Program-made: the position numbers and the translations under genes
Shown here: piece after piece, positions 32,768-42,154 of the stretch
How positions within the stretch are numbered: the first letter of the stretch is position 1
How the letters are laid out: each line of letters begins with the position of its first letter
Notes under the pieces: generated by a model
Database searches by the model: none
What the model saw: the letters and a program-made list of their open reading frames with translations, nothing else
What the model was told of the DNA's origin: nothing
DNA from: Mycobacterium sp. MS1601
GTDB taxonomy: Bacteria > Actinomycetota > Actinomycetes > Mycobacteriales > Mycobacteriaceae
Direction of reading: 5' to 3'
Assembly (NCBI RefSeq): GCF_001984215.1
Contig: NZ_CP019420.1
Coordinates: 6,138,001-6,202,000 of the forward strand
Length of the DNA stretch: 64,000 nucleotides

Positions 32768-34114
32768 TCAACGGTCGCGGCCGGTGAGTTCGGACACTGC
32801 ACGACCCGCCGCGGCGACACAGGCGGGCACCCCGATGCCGTCGAGGTAGCTGCCCGCGACAGCCAGTCCGGGCGGCAGACCGGCGCGGACCTCGGCCACG
32901 ATCGCGGCGTGCCCCGGGCCGTACTGCGGCATGGCCTCCAACCACCGGTGCACCAGCACGTCCTCCGGTTCCACCGACACATCGAACACCTCGGCCAGAT
33001 CGGCCAGCGACCACGCCACCAGATCTTCGTCGCTGGTGTCGCGGGCGACAGTGTCCCCGAAGCGCCCGAACGACAGCCGCAACAGTTCGCAGTTGCCGCG
33101 TCTGCCCCACTTACGGGTGGACAGTGTTATCGCCTTGGCGTGCAAGCGTTCTCCGCTGGCAACCAGCACCCCGGAGCGCTGCGGCAGCGGAGTTCCACCC
33201 GGCACCGCCAGGGCCACCACGGCCGACGAGGCCACCTCGATACGGGCGGCGGCCGCCGCTGAACGCGGCGCCACCGCTGCGGTCAGTCGCGCGAAGCGCG
33301 GGGCGGGCAGGGCAAGGACCACGCCGTCGGCGCGCCACTGTGTGCCCTCGTCGTCGCGCAGCGCCCACCGGCTGCCGTCACGCTGCAGTTCCTCGACGGC
33401 GGTACCCACCCAGTGCACCCCGCTGCGGGCGATCAGTTCCCTCAGCAGCACTTCGTAGCCACCCTCGACAGCACCGAACACCGGCGCCCCGGTGTTCGGT
33501 GGCAGCGCTGAGCGCACTGCCTCGGTGAGACTGCGGGCGCCTCGGTCCAAGGCGGCGGCCACGGTGGGAACAGCGGCGCGCAATCCGATGGTCGCCGCCG
33601 AACCCGCGTAGACGCCTGCCAGCATCGGATCCACCGAACGGGCCACCACTTGCGTGCCGAACCTGTCCCCCACCAGCGCGGCGACGGTGGGGTCGGAGCC
33701 GGGGCGCCAGTCCAGCCCGGTGGTGGGTTCGACGGCCATCCGGCTGACGGTGGCGTCGTCGACCAGACCTGTCACCGACGCCGCCGAACTGGGCACGCCG
33801 TTGACCGTGTCCGACGGCATGCCGTGCAGCCGGCGCTGCGCGTAGATCAGGGGCCGCACACCGGTGGTGCCGATCTGACGGCCCGCCAGCCCCAGTTCGT
33901 CGAGCAGCGCGGGCACCTCCGGGCGCCGCACCACGAATGCTTCGGCGCCGACGTCCATCGGCTGGCCTGCCAGCCGTTCGGTGCGCAGGATCCCGCCGAG
34001 GCGGTCGGCGGGGTCGAACAGTGTGATCCGGGCCGCCGGACCCAAGGCACAGCGCAGCCGGTAGGCCGCGGTCAGTCCCGAAATCCCCCCGCCGACAACA
34101 CAATACGACGTCAC
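32768..34114 (-). CDS. hemY: coproporphyrinogen III oxidase CgoX (HemY)
   Basis: 448-residue FAD enzyme that oxidises coproporphyrinogen to coproporphyrin III, historically named protoporphyrinogen oxidase. The N-terminal FAD motif is [17 protein letters not shown], followed by [12 protein letters not shown]. The C-terminus has [13 protein letters not shown] and [20 protein letters not shown]. The GTG at 34114 overlaps the hemE stop (GTGA), so the two are translationally coupled. Confidence 0.94.
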   Translation of the reverse strand: MTSYCVVGGGISGLTAAYRLRCALGPAARITLFDPADRLGGILRTERLAGQPMDVGAEAFVVRRPEVPALLDELGLAGRQIGTTGVRPLIYAQRRLHGMPSDTVNGVPSSAASVTGLVDDATVSRMAVEPTTGLDWRPGSDPTVAALVGDRFGTQVVARSVDPMLAGVYAGSAATIGLRAAVPTVAAALDRGARSLTEAVRSALPPNTGAPVFGAVEGGYEVLLRELIARSGVHWVGTAVEELQRDGSRWALRDDEGTQWRADGVVLALPAPRFARLTAAVAPRSAAAAARIEVASSAVVALAVPGGTPLPQRSGVLVASGERLHAKAITLSTRKWGRRGNCELLRLSFGRFGDTVARDTSDEDLVAWSLADLAEVFDVSVEPEDVLVHRWLEAMPQYGPGHAAIVAEVRAGLPPGLAVAGSYLDGIGVPACVAAAGRAVSELTGRDR

Positions 34115-35160
34115 AACGATTTCACCAGGGCCACCACGTCGGTGATGATGCCGGGGTCGGTGGGGGGCAGCACACCGTGGCCGAGGTTGAAGATGTGGGC
34201 GGCGGCACCCGCTTCGACGGCTCGGCGACCGTCGTCGACCACCGCGCGGGCATGCTGCTGCGCAACCTCCCAGCCGGCCAACAGCACCACCGGGTCGAGG
34301 TTGCCCTGCAGCGCGGTACCGGGCCGCACCCGGGTGGCGGCGTCGGCCAGCGACGTGCGCCAGTCCACCCCCACGACCCCCGCGCCTGCCTCGCTCATGG
34401 CTCCCAGCAGTTCGGCGGTGCCGACCCCGAAGTGCGTCATGGGAACGCCGGCGTCGGCCAGCGTGGCGAACACCCGTGACGAATGCGGAAGCACATGGGT
34501 GCGGTAGTCGCGCAGCGACAGGGTGCCCGCCCACGAGTCGAACACCTGGATGGCGTCCACCCCGGCGGCCAATTGCACCTGCAGAAAGCCGATCGTGATA
34601 TCGGTCAGCGCGGTCATCAGCGCGTGCCAGGTCTGCGGGGCGCCGAACATCATCGCCTTGGTCCGCTCGTGATTCTTACTGGGGCCGCCCTCCACCAGAT
34701 ACGAGGCCAACGTGAACGGAGCCCCGGCGAACCCGATCAGCGGGACCTCGCCGAGTGCGGCCACCAACAGGGACACCGCGTCGGAGACAGGCGCTACCTG
34801 TTGCGGGTCAAGCGGTTTGATGGCGGCCACGTCGGCATCGGTGCGGATCGGGTGCGCGATCACCGGTCCCACGTCCGGCACGATGTCCAGGTCGATGCCC
34901 GCCCCGCGCAGCGGCACCACGATGTCGGAGAACAGGATCGCGGCGTCCACCTTGTGCCTGCGTACCGGCTGCAGGGTGATCTCGGTGACCAACTCGGCGT
35001 CGAAACACGCGTCGAGCATCTTGTGGGTGGCGCGCAGCTGCCGGTACTCCGGCAGCGACCGGCCCGCCTGCCGCATGAACCACACCGGCACCCGGTCCGG
35101 TACACGGCCTGCGGCGGCGGCCAGATAGGGCGAGGAGGGCAGCTCACGGCGGGTATTCAT
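34111..35160 (-). CDS. hemE: uroporphyrinogen decarboxylase
   Basis: 349 residues. Removes four acetate carboxyls from uroporphyrinogen III. The signature [16 protein letters not shown] is present. So are [40 protein letters not shown] and [15 protein letters not shown] lies 4 nt before the ATG. First gene of hemE-hemY-hemQ, divergent from the DUF3000 gene. In M. tuberculosis echA15 lies in between as I recall; it is absent here. Confidence 0.96.
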   Translation of the reverse strand: MNTRRELPSSPYLAAAAGRVPDRVPVWFMRQAGRSLPEYRQLRATHKMLDACFDAELVTEITLQPVRRHKVDAAILFSDIVVPLRGAGIDLDIVPDVGPVIAHPIRTDADVAAIKPLDPQQVAPVSDAVSLLVAALGEVPLIGFAGAPFTLASYLVEGGPSKNHERTKAMMFGAPQTWHALMTALTDITIGFLQVQLAAGVDAIQVFDSWAGTLSLRDYRTHVLPHSSRVFATLADAGVPMTHFGVGTAELLGAMSEAGAGVVGVDWRTSLADAATRVRPGTALQGNLDPVVLLAGWEVAQQHARAVVDDGRRAVEAGAAAHIFNLGHGVLPPTDPGIITDVVALVKSL

Positions 35161-35265
35161 CGCGCTCCATGCTGCCACTGCGGACCGGTGATTCCCAAAG
35201 TGGGTTTGCCCCCCAAAACGGCGCGCCTGCGTGCCGCGCCGGGCCGGTGGGTCTAGCGTCGATGT

Positions 35266-35847
35266 GTGACTGTGGGCGAGCCTGCTGAATTCCAGGCGGC
35301 GGTGGAGGCGATGAGTGCCGCGATCGTCCGACCGGAGATAGAACTCGGCCCCATCCGACCGCCGCAGCGCCTCGCGCCGTTCAGCTACGCGGTGGGCGCC
35401 GAGGTCAAGCATCCCGAAGACGCGGTGATCCCCGAGACCTCCGACGGCGACGCATTCGGCCGACTGATCTTGCTGCACGACCCCGACGGCTCAGACGCCT
35501 GGGACGGCACCATGCGTCTGGTGGCCTACATCCAGGCCGACCTGGATTCCACCGAAGCCATCGACCCGCTGCTGCCCGAGGTCGCCTGGAGCTGGCTGGT
35601 GGATGCACTGGAGTCACGTTCCGAACATGTCACCGCCCTCGGCGGCACCGTGACCGCCACGACCTCGGTGCGTTACGGCGATATCTCCGGCCCGCCGCGC
35701 GCGCACCAACTGGAGTTGCGGGCGTCGTGGACAGCCACCTCCCCCGACCTCGGTACCCATGTGCAGGCGTTCTGCGAGGTGCTCGAGCATGCCGCGGGCT
35801 TGCCGCCGGTGGGCGTCACCGACCTGGGCACCCGGTCCCGCGCCTGA
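35266..35847 (+). CDS. DUF3000 family protein
   Basis: 193 residues, cytoplasmic. [35 protein letters not shown] and [10 protein letters not shown] are characteristic. Function unknown but conserved next to RNase D across Actinobacteria (Rv2680 position). The GTG at 35266 follows TAGCGT (35254-35259) by 6 nt with no ribosome binding site, a leaderless pattern. The rnd gene starts 1 nt after its stop. Confidence 0.85.
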   Translation: MTVGEPAEFQAAVEAMSAAIVRPEIELGPIRPPQRLAPFSYAVGAEVKHPEDAVIPETSDGDAFGRLILLHDPDGSDAWDGTMRLVAYIQADLDSTEAIDPLLPEVAWSWLVDALESRSEHVTALGGTVTATTSVRYGDISGPPRAHQLELRASWTATSPDLGTHVQAFCEVLEHAAGLPPVGVTDLGTRSRA

Positions 35848-35848
35848 G

Positions 35849-37144
35849 ATGACGGACCCGGCCCCCACCCCCGACCTGGACGACCCCGACCTGGACGACC
35901 CCGACCTGGACGACAAAGCCGCACCCGAACCGCTGACCCGGCCCGCCGACGGCGTTCCCGAAGTCTCGGTGACCAAGTACGACATCGCTGCTGCGGCAGA
36001 GTTTCTGGGCGGCGGTACGGGACCGTTCGCGGTGGACGCCGAACGCGCATCGGGCTTCAAGTACTCCAATCGGGCCTATCTGATCCAGATCCGACGCGCC
36101 GGAGCGGGCACCGTGCTGGTGGATCCAGTGAGCCACGGTGGCGATTCACTGGAGGTTCTGCGGCCGCTGGCCGACGTGCTGAACTCCGACGAGTGGATCC
36201 TGCACGCGGCCGACCAAGACCTGCCGTGCCTGGCCGAGGTGGGCATGCGTCCCCCCGCTCTGTACGACACCGAACTGGCCGGTCGCCTTGCCGGCTTCGA
36301 CCGGGTGAACCTGGCCGCCATGGTGGCCCGGCTGCTGGGCCTCGGGCTCGCCAAAGGCCACGGCGCCGCCGACTGGTCCAAACGTCCACTGCCGAATGAC
36401 TGGCTGAATTACGCCGCCCTGGATGTCGAGGTACTGATCGAGTTGCGGGACGCCGTAGCGGCGGTGCTGGCCGACCAGGGCAAGACCGACTGGGCAGCAC
36501 AGGAATTCGACCACCTACGCACGTTCGAAGGCGCACCCACCCGCCGGGACCGCTGGCGGCGCACGTCCGGCATCCACAAGGTCCGCAACCCGAGGGCGCT
36601 GGCCGCGGTGCGCGAACTGTGGACGGTGCGTGACGACATCGCCCGCCGGCGTGACATCGCACCGGGACGCATCCTTCCGGACGCCGCGATAATCAGTGCC
36701 GCACAAGCGGATCCGAAGACCGTCGACGAGTTGACTGCACTTCCGGTGTTCGGCGGCCCGAAGCAACGCAGGCACGCCCAGGTGTGGCTGGCCGCCTTGT
36801 CGGCCGCCCGGCAGAACCCCGAACCGCCCAGCTCGAGCGAACCCACCAACGGTCCCCCGCCGCCGGTGCGCTGGAGCAAACGCAAACCCGAGGCGGCCGC
36901 CCGACTGGACGCCGCCCGCAGCGGCCTCAACGCGCTCTCCGAGCAGGTGAAAGTCCCCACCGAGAATCTGCTGTCCCCCGACCTGGTGCGACGGCTGTGC
37001 TGGGATTGGGTGGCGACGCCGGATCCCGCTGCCACCATCGAAGAGTTCCTGCGTGACGGTGGAGCCCGCCAATGGCAGCGTGACCTGACAGTGCCGGTGC
37101 TGACTACCGCGTTGACGCAACCCACCGACGTTTCGCCAGGTTGA
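35849..37144 (+). CDS. rnd: ribonuclease D-like 3'-5' exonuclease
   Basis: 431 residues. DEDD exonuclease domain: FAVDAERASGF (first two acidic ligands), HAADQDLPCL, and LNYAALDVEVLIEL. A HRDC domain follows at about 240-320 (LAAVRELWTVRDDIARRRDIAPGRILPD). It processes stable RNA 3' ends. The N-terminal acidic tail contains a tandem DLDDP repeat encoded by a 15-bp DNA repeat. It is coupled to the DUF3000 gene. Confidence 0.92.
   Translation: MTDPAPTPDLDDPDLDDPDLDDKAAPEPLTRPADGVPEVSVTKYDIAAAAEFLGGGTGPFAVDAERASGFKYSNRAYLIQIRRAGAGTVLVDPVSHGGDSLEVLRPLADVLNSDEWILHAADQDLPCLAEVGMRPPALYDTELAGRLAGFDRVNLAAMVARLLGLGLAKGHGAADWSKRPLPNDWLNYAALDVEVLIELRDAVAAVLADQGKTDWAAQEFDHLRTFEGAPTRRDRWRRTSGIHKVRNPRALAAVRELWTVRDDIARRRDIAPGRILPDAAIISAAQADPKTVDELTALPVFGGPKQRRHAQVWLAALSAARQNPEPPSSSEPTNGPPPPVRWSKRKPEAAARLDAARSGLNALSEQVKVPTENLLSPDLVRRLCWDWVATPDPAATIEEFLRDGGARQWQRDLTVPVLTTALTQPTDVSPG
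35873..35914 (+). repeat. 15-bp tandem repeat in the rnd N-terminus
   Basis: The unit GACCTGGACGACCCC occurs at 35873-35887 and 35888-35902, then 12 nt of a third copy at 35903-35914. The copies are identical at DNA level and encode DLDDP. A perfect repeat of this kind can vary in copy number by slippage without shifting the frame. Confidence 0.9.
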
Positions 37145-37187
37145 CGCGGGGGAACACACACCCACCTGCGAGCTGAAGGGCGGCGGC

Positions 37188-37685
37188 GTGGCCGAAAAGG
37201 AAGAGACGCGCGACGAAAAGGACCGGCAGCGGTTCGCCGACCGCGTTCTGAGCGTCGCCGAGGACGCGGTGTACTGGGCCATCGCGGCGATCCTGGTCGC
37301 CGGAGCGGTGGCCCTGCTGGTGGCTCAGGTGAAGACCATGTTCTCCCTGCTGGACACCCCCACCTCCAACGTCATGCTCGAGCTGCTGGACGGGGTGCTG
37401 CTGATCTTCATCTTCGTCGAACTGCTCTACGCGGTGCGAACCAGCCTGCGCTCACACGAGATCGCGGTCGAGCCGTTCCTGATCGTCGGAATCCTGGCCT
37501 GTATCAAGGAGATAGTGGTGCAGTCCGTGGAGGCAGCCAAGCTGGTCGGCCAAGGCCCGGAGTTCGCCAGGACCATCGTGCAGACCGGTGTGCTGGGCGC
37601 CCTGGTGCTGGTGTTGGCGGTGGCGGCGTGGGTGCTGCGCCAGCGCCGACTGACCGCTGTTTCGGAGGACGAGACCGCTGATTGA
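37188..37685 (+). CDS. PsiE-family (phosphate-starvation-inducible) membrane protein
   Basis: 165 residues. A charged N-terminus (AEKEETRDEKDRQRFADRV) precedes four hydrophobic segments at about 30-50, 63-83, 95-112 and 127-147. ELLYAVRTSLRSHEIAVEPFLIVGILACIKEIVV is the PsiE signature. Function unknown. GTG start. It lies 43 bp after rnd and is convergent with dxs. Confidence 0.82.
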   Translation: MAEKEETRDEKDRQRFADRVLSVAEDAVYWAIAAILVAGAVALLVAQVKTMFSLLDTPTSNVMLELLDGVLLIFIFVELLYAVRTSLRSHEIAVEPFLIVGILACIKEIVVQSVEAAKLVGQGPEFARTIVQTGVLGALVLVLAVAAWVLRQRRLTAVSEDETAD

Positions 37686-37702
37686 CCGACCCGACGGGCG
37701 TA

Positions 37703-39625
37703 TTACTCCGACTCTCGCGCCGACACATCGGTTTGGGCGAGCACTTCGGAGTTGTTCAATGCCGCAACCCAGCCGGTGATCTGGCGGGCGACGTGCTGAT
37801 CGGTGAGACCGATCTTCTCGAAGATCTGCCCACGCGACGCGTGCTGGAAGAACTCCTGCGGCACCCCGACGTCGCGGCAGGGCACGTCGATCTCCTTGCG
37901 CCGCAAAGCCGATGACACCGCCGAGCCGATACCGCCGTTGACTCCGTTGTCCTCCAGGGTCACCACCAGTTTGTGCGCGATGGCGAACTCCGCGATGACT
38001 TCCGGGACGGGCAACACCCAGCGCGGGTCGACGACGGTAACTCCGATGCCCTGGTTGCGCAGACGCTCGGCCACCGAGAGCGCCATCGCCGCGAACGGTC
38101 CGGCGGCGATCACCAGCACGTCCTCGGAGAGCCCGTCGGCCGGCACCGCCAGGACATCTACGCCTTTGTGCCGCTTCAGTGCCGGGATGTTCTTGCCGAC
38201 ATCGCCCTTGGGGAACCGCAGCGCAGTGGGGCCGTCCTTGACGGCCAGCGCCTCCCGCAGTTCCTCGCGCAGTGTCGCGGCGTCACGCGGGGCGGCGACA
38301 CGCATCCCGGGGACGATGCCCAGCATCGACAGGTCCCACGTGCCGTTGTGGCTGGCGCCGTCGGGCCCGGTGATACCGGCGCGGTCCAACACCATGGTGA
38401 CCGGCAGCTTGTGCAGCGCGACGTCCATCATCACCTGGTCGAAGGCCCGGTTCAGGAATGTCGAGTAGATGGCCACCACCGGATGCAGGCCACCCATGGC
38501 CAGGCCGGCGGCCGAGGTCATGGCGTGCTGCTCGGCGATGCCGACATCGAACAGGCGATCCGGGAAACGCTGTCCGAAGGCGCTGAGCCCGGTGGGGCCG
38601 GGCATCGCGGCAGTGATCGCCACGATGTCACGGCGCTTGCGGGCGATCTTGATCAGTTCGTCGGAGAAGGCGGCCGTCCAACCCGGTGCCGACACCGTGG
38701 TGGCCAGTCCGGTCAGCGGATCGATGATGCCCGTGGCGTGCATCTGCTCGGCTTCGTCGTTCTCCGCAGGCCCGTAGCCCATGCCCTTGCGGGTGGCCAC
38801 GTGCACGATCACCGGAGCGTTGTAGCCCCGCGCCGAACGCAGGGCTGCCTCGACAGCGTGTTCGTCGTGGCCATCGATGGGCCCGACGTACTTCAGGCCC
38901 AGGTCGGTGAACATCACCTGCGGCGACAATGCGTCTTTGATGCCGGCCTTGACGCTGTGCATGCACTGGTAGCAGAACTCGCCGATGACCGGCACACCGC
39001 GGACGGCGCCACGGCTCTTCTCCAGCAGCCGCTCATATCCGGGCTGCAGACGCAGATGTGCCAGGTGATCGGCCAGGCCACCGATGGTGGGCGCGTAGCT
39101 GCGGCCGTTGTCGTTGACGACGATCACCACGGGACGCTGCGAGGCGGCGATGTTGTTCAACGCCTCCCAGCACATACCGCCGGTCAGTGCGCCGTCACCG
39201 ACGACGGCAACCACATGTCGGTTGCGGTGGCCGGTGAGCTCGAAAGCCTTGGCCAGGCCGTCGGCGTAGGACAGCGCCGAGCTGGCGTGGCTGGATTCCA
39301 CCCAGTCGTGCTCGCTCTCGTCACGGCACGGATATCCGGACAGCCCGTCCTGTTTCCGAAGCGTGTCGAAGTCCTCGCAACGCCCGGTCAGCATCTTGTG
39401 CACGTAGGCCTGATGGCCGGTGTCGAAGATGATGGGGTCGTGCGGCGAGTCGAAGACCCGGTGCAGCGCCAACGTCAGTTCGACGACGCCCAGGTTCGGG
39501 CCCAGATGTCCGCCGGTTGCAGCGACCTTGTGAACCAGGAACTCGCGAATCTCGTGAGCGAGGTCACTTAGCTGGGATTGCGAAAGGGGCTGTAGATCAG
39601 CGGGACCGCGGATCTGCTCAAGCAT
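37703..39625 (-). CDS. dxs: 1-deoxy-D-xylulose-5-phosphate synthase
   Basis: 640-residue thiamine-diphosphate enzyme, the first step of the MEP isoprenoid pathway. The ThDP/Mg motif is [19 protein letters not shown]. Also seen are [27 protein letters not shown], the [15 protein letters not shown] loop and the TVEDN-type [15 protein letters not shown]. The ATG at 39625 lies 6 nt after a TAGACT -10 box, so the mRNA is probably leaderless. Confidence 0.97.
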   Translation of the reverse strand: MLEQIRGPADLQPLSQSQLSDLAHEIREFLVHKVAATGGHLGPNLGVVELTLALHRVFDSPHDPIIFDTGHQAYVHKMLTGRCEDFDTLRKQDGLSGYPCRDESEHDWVESSHASSALSYADGLAKAFELTGHRNRHVVAVVGDGALTGGMCWEALNNIAASQRPVVIVVNDNGRSYAPTIGGLADHLAHLRLQPGYERLLEKSRGAVRGVPVIGEFCYQCMHSVKAGIKDALSPQVMFTDLGLKYVGPIDGHDEHAVEAALRSARGYNAPVIVHVATRKGMGYGPAENDEAEQMHATGIIDPLTGLATTVSAPGWTAAFSDELIKIARKRRDIVAITAAMPGPTGLSAFGQRFPDRLFDVGIAEQHAMTSAAGLAMGGLHPVVAIYSTFLNRAFDQVMMDVALHKLPVTMVLDRAGITGPDGASHNGTWDLSMLGIVPGMRVAAPRDAATLREELREALAVKDGPTALRFPKGDVGKNIPALKRHKGVDVLAVPADGLSEDVLVIAAGPFAAMALSVAERLRNQGIGVTVVDPRWVLPVPEVIAEFAIAHKLVVTLEDNGVNGGIGSAVSSALRRKEIDVPCRDVGVPQEFFQHASRGQIFEKIGLTDQHVARQITGWVAALNNSEVLAQTDVSARESE

Positions 39626-39631
39626 TCGGGC

Positions 39632-39637
39632 AGTCTA
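39632..39637 (-). promoter_or_regulatory. dxs leaderless -10 box
   Basis: TAGACT on the minus strand (39637 to 39632), followed by 6 nt and the dxs ATG. No ribosome binding site precedes the start. This spacing puts the transcript start at the A of the ATG. Confidence 0.55.
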
Positions 39638-39653
39638 CCCACGGATCCTGGAA

Positions 39654-40916
39654 TCAGTCGCGACGAGGCTGGTAGATGTCGGGGATGCCGTCGTGGTCGG
39701 CATCACGAGTCTCGCGCAGCTCGATCCTGCGGTAGGTCCGGTTGCGGCTCAGCAACACCACCGCAGCCAGTAGACCAGCAAGAACAGAGCCGAGTAGCAC
39801 ACCAATCTTGACATCGGCACCCGCCACGGCGTTGCCTTCGAAGGCCAATTCACCGATCAACAGCGACACGGTGAAACCGATACCGCCCAACAGCGACACG
39901 CCGAAGACGTCACGCCAGGCAAGGCCGTCGTCGAGGCTGGCGCGGGTGAACCTGGCCAGCACGAAAGTCGTCCCCAGGATGCCGATCGGTTTGCCCAGCA
40001 CCAGGCCGGCGATGACGCCCAGCGTCACCGCATCACCGAGTGAGTTCGTGAACCCGGACAGTCCGCCCACCGTCACCCCGGCGGCGAAGAACGCGAACAC
40101 CGGAACGGCGATACCCGCCGAGAACGGTCGGAGCAGATGTTCGTAGTGCTCGGCTTTCCCGTGCTTGCCCAGCACCGGCACGGTGAACCCGAGCAGCACG
40201 CCCGCGACGGTGGCGTGCACACCGCTGGCGTGCATCAACGCCCACGCAGTCACACCGAGCGGAATCAACAGCCACCACTTGCCGTATCCACGCTGCACGG
40301 CCAGCCCGAATGCGGCGACGGACACCAGTGCCAGCAGCAGCGGCACCGGCGCCAGGTGGTCGGTGTAGAAGATGGCGATGACGGTGATGGCCAGCAGGTC
40401 GTCGACCACCGCCAGGGTGAGCAGGAACGTTCGCAGAGCGCTCGGCAGGTGGGTGGAGATGACGGCCAGGATCGCCACCGCGAACGCGATGTCGGTGGCC
40501 GTCGGCACCGCCCAGCCCGCCAATCCCTCCGGCGCCGACAGGTTCACCGCCACGTAGATGAGCGCAGGTGCGGCCATACCGCCGACGGCGGCCAGGATGG
40601 GCAATGCGGCGCGGGCCGGGTCCCGGAGGTCCCCGGCGACGAATTCGCGCTTCAGTTCGACACCGACGACGAAGAAGAAGATGGCCAGCAGCCCGTCGGC
40701 GGCCCAGGCGGCGATGGACAGGTCCAGATGCAGTGCGGCCGGACCGATCGTGAACTCCGAGATGTCGTGATAGAGACCCGACCACGGTGAGTTGGCCCAG
40801 ATCAATGCCGCAGCGGCCGCGATGAGCAGCAGCATGCCGCCGACGGTTTCCCGCCGCAGCACCTCGGCGACATGCTTGGTTTCCGGCCACGAACCGCGGG
40901 GGAAAAGACTGGGCAC
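39654..40916 (-). CDS. nhaA: Na+/H+ antiporter NhaA
   Basis: 420 residues, about 12 membrane helices. The ion-binding Asp pair is in TLAVVDDLLAITVIAIFY, and VPTATDIAFAVAIL is the unwound-helix region. VGVELKREF and VLGKPIGILG also fit NhaA. The GTG at 40916 has GGAG 7 nt upstream. Odd feature: the C-terminal tail ends DADHDGIPDIYQPRRD, carrying a DxDxDG calcium-binding-type loop not part of the transporter. The dxs start is 28 bp downstream of its stop. Confidence 0.93.
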   Translation of the reverse strand: MPSLFPRGSWPETKHVAEVLRRETVGGMLLLIAAAAALIWANSPWSGLYHDISEFTIGPAALHLDLSIAAWAADGLLAIFFFVVGVELKREFVAGDLRDPARAALPILAAVGGMAAPALIYVAVNLSAPEGLAGWAVPTATDIAFAVAILAVISTHLPSALRTFLLTLAVVDDLLAITVIAIFYTDHLAPVPLLLALVSVAAFGLAVQRGYGKWWLLIPLGVTAWALMHASGVHATVAGVLLGFTVPVLGKHGKAEHYEHLLRPFSAGIAVPVFAFFAAGVTVGGLSGFTNSLGDAVTLGVIAGLVLGKPIGILGTTFVLARFTRASLDDGLAWRDVFGVSLLGGIGFTVSLLIGELAFEGNAVAGADVKIGVLLGSVLAGLLAAVVLLSRNRTYRRIELRETRDADHDGIPDIYQPRRD

Positions 40917-40987
40917 CGAGTCACTCCTTTGTCGACGACAGCACAACTGACCGCCGACCAGACTTCCCGGCACACCTGCAACACACC

Positions 40988-42154
40988 TTAACGAACCAGC
41001 AGCGCCACGCACTCCACGTGATGGGTCAACGGGAAGGCATCGAACACCGTCAGCTCCCGCACCTGGAATCCGTGCTTGCGGTACAGGCCGATGTCGCGGG
41101 CGAAAGCGGCCGCCTCACAACCGATGTGCACCACTCGCGGCACGCCTGCCGCCGCGATGGTGTCGACAACCTCGCGGCCCGCGCCGGTGCGTGGCGGATC
41201 CAGCACCGCGACGTCCGCCGACTTCTGTTTACCGAGTGCCCGCCGCACCGAGTCGGTGGCGAACTGCACCTGCGGCAGGTCAGCCAGCGCGGTGCGACCG
41301 GCCCGCGACCCCGAGCGTGAGGTGTCGACGCTGAGCACCTGTCCGGTGTCTCCCACCGCGTCGGCAAGCGCCGCGGCGAACACCCCCGCACCACCGTAGA
41401 GATCCCAGGCCGTCATTCCCGGCTCGGCTGCCGCCCAGTCCGCGACAAGAGTGCTGTAGTGGGTGGCGGCATCGCGGTGCGCCTGCCAGAACGCCGTGGC
41501 CGGCAGCTGCCAGCTGCGCTGCCCCACCCGCTGCACGGTTTCGTAGTCTCCTTCGACAGCCCGGGTGCGACGCTGCGGACCGCCGCACACCACGTGCCTT
41601 GCGCCGTCGTCGTCGATCACCACATGCACCTGATCCCCCGGCCGGATGGCGTCCTCGGGCAGATCGGCGAGCATGCCCTCGGGCAGCTGGCCGCAACGCA
41701 GGTCGGTCACCAGGTCGTTGCTGCGGTAGCGGTGAAAGCCGGGACGGCCGTCAACGCCGGCTTCCAGGCGCACCCGGGTGCGCCAGCCGGTGGCGCCACT
41801 GTCGCCGATGGGCTGTGCCACTCCAGACCACTCGAAGCCGCCGAGCCGCTGCAGTTGATTTGCCACCACGTCGCCCTTGAGTGCGCGCAGCGCGGCCGGT
41901 TCTGCGAAGGCGAGGTCACAGCATCCGGAGCCGTGCGGCCCGGCGATCGGGCACAGCGAAGGCACCCGGTCCGGTGAGGCCTCGACGACGTCGATTGTTT
42001 CGGCGTGCCAATAGGATCCGCGTTCATCGGTTACCAGCACCCGCACCGTCTCCCCGGGCAGCGCATAGCGCACGAACACCACCCGACCGTCGTGGCGAGC
42101 CACACAGCTGCCGCCGTTGGCCGCGGACCCGACGGTCAGTGTCAGTTCTGTCAT
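40988..42154 (-). CDS. TRAM-domain 23S rRNA/tRNA (uracil-5) methyltransferase-like protein
   Basis: 388 residues. An N-terminal TRAM/OB domain (LTLTVGSAANGGSCVARHDGRVVFVRYALPGE) is followed by a Fe-S-type cysteine cluster region (CPIAGPHGSGCCDL). A SAM-dependent RlmD/TrmA methyltransferase domain comes next, with DLYGGAGVFAAAL, VLDPPRTGAGREVV and the catalytic-Cys region HIGCEAAAFARDI. Position matches Rv2689c. The target nucleotide is unknown. The start overlaps the permease stop by ATGA. Confidence 0.87.
   Translation of the reverse strand: MTELTLTVGSAANGGSCVARHDGRVVFVRYALPGETVRVLVTDERGSYWHAETIDVVEASPDRVPSLCPIAGPHGSGCCDLAFAEPAALRALKGDVVANQLQRLGGFEWSGVAQPIGDSGATGWRTRVRLEAGVDGRPGFHRYRSNDLVTDLRCGQLPEGMLADLPEDAIRPGDQVHVVIDDDGARHVVCGGPQRRTRAVEGDYETVQRVGQRSWQLPATAFWQAHRDAATHYSTLVADWAAAEPGMTAWDLYGGAGVFAAALADAVGDTGQVLSVDTSRSGSRAGRTALADLPQVQFATDSVRRALGKQKSADVAVLDPPRTGAGREVVDTIAAAGVPRVVHIGCEAAAFARDIGLYRKHGFQVRELTVFDAFPLTHHVECVALLVR

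Noticed and set aside
37973..39571. 532-codon plus-strand frame opposite dxs
   Set aside because: His/Gln/Arg-rich shadow of dxs with no domain.
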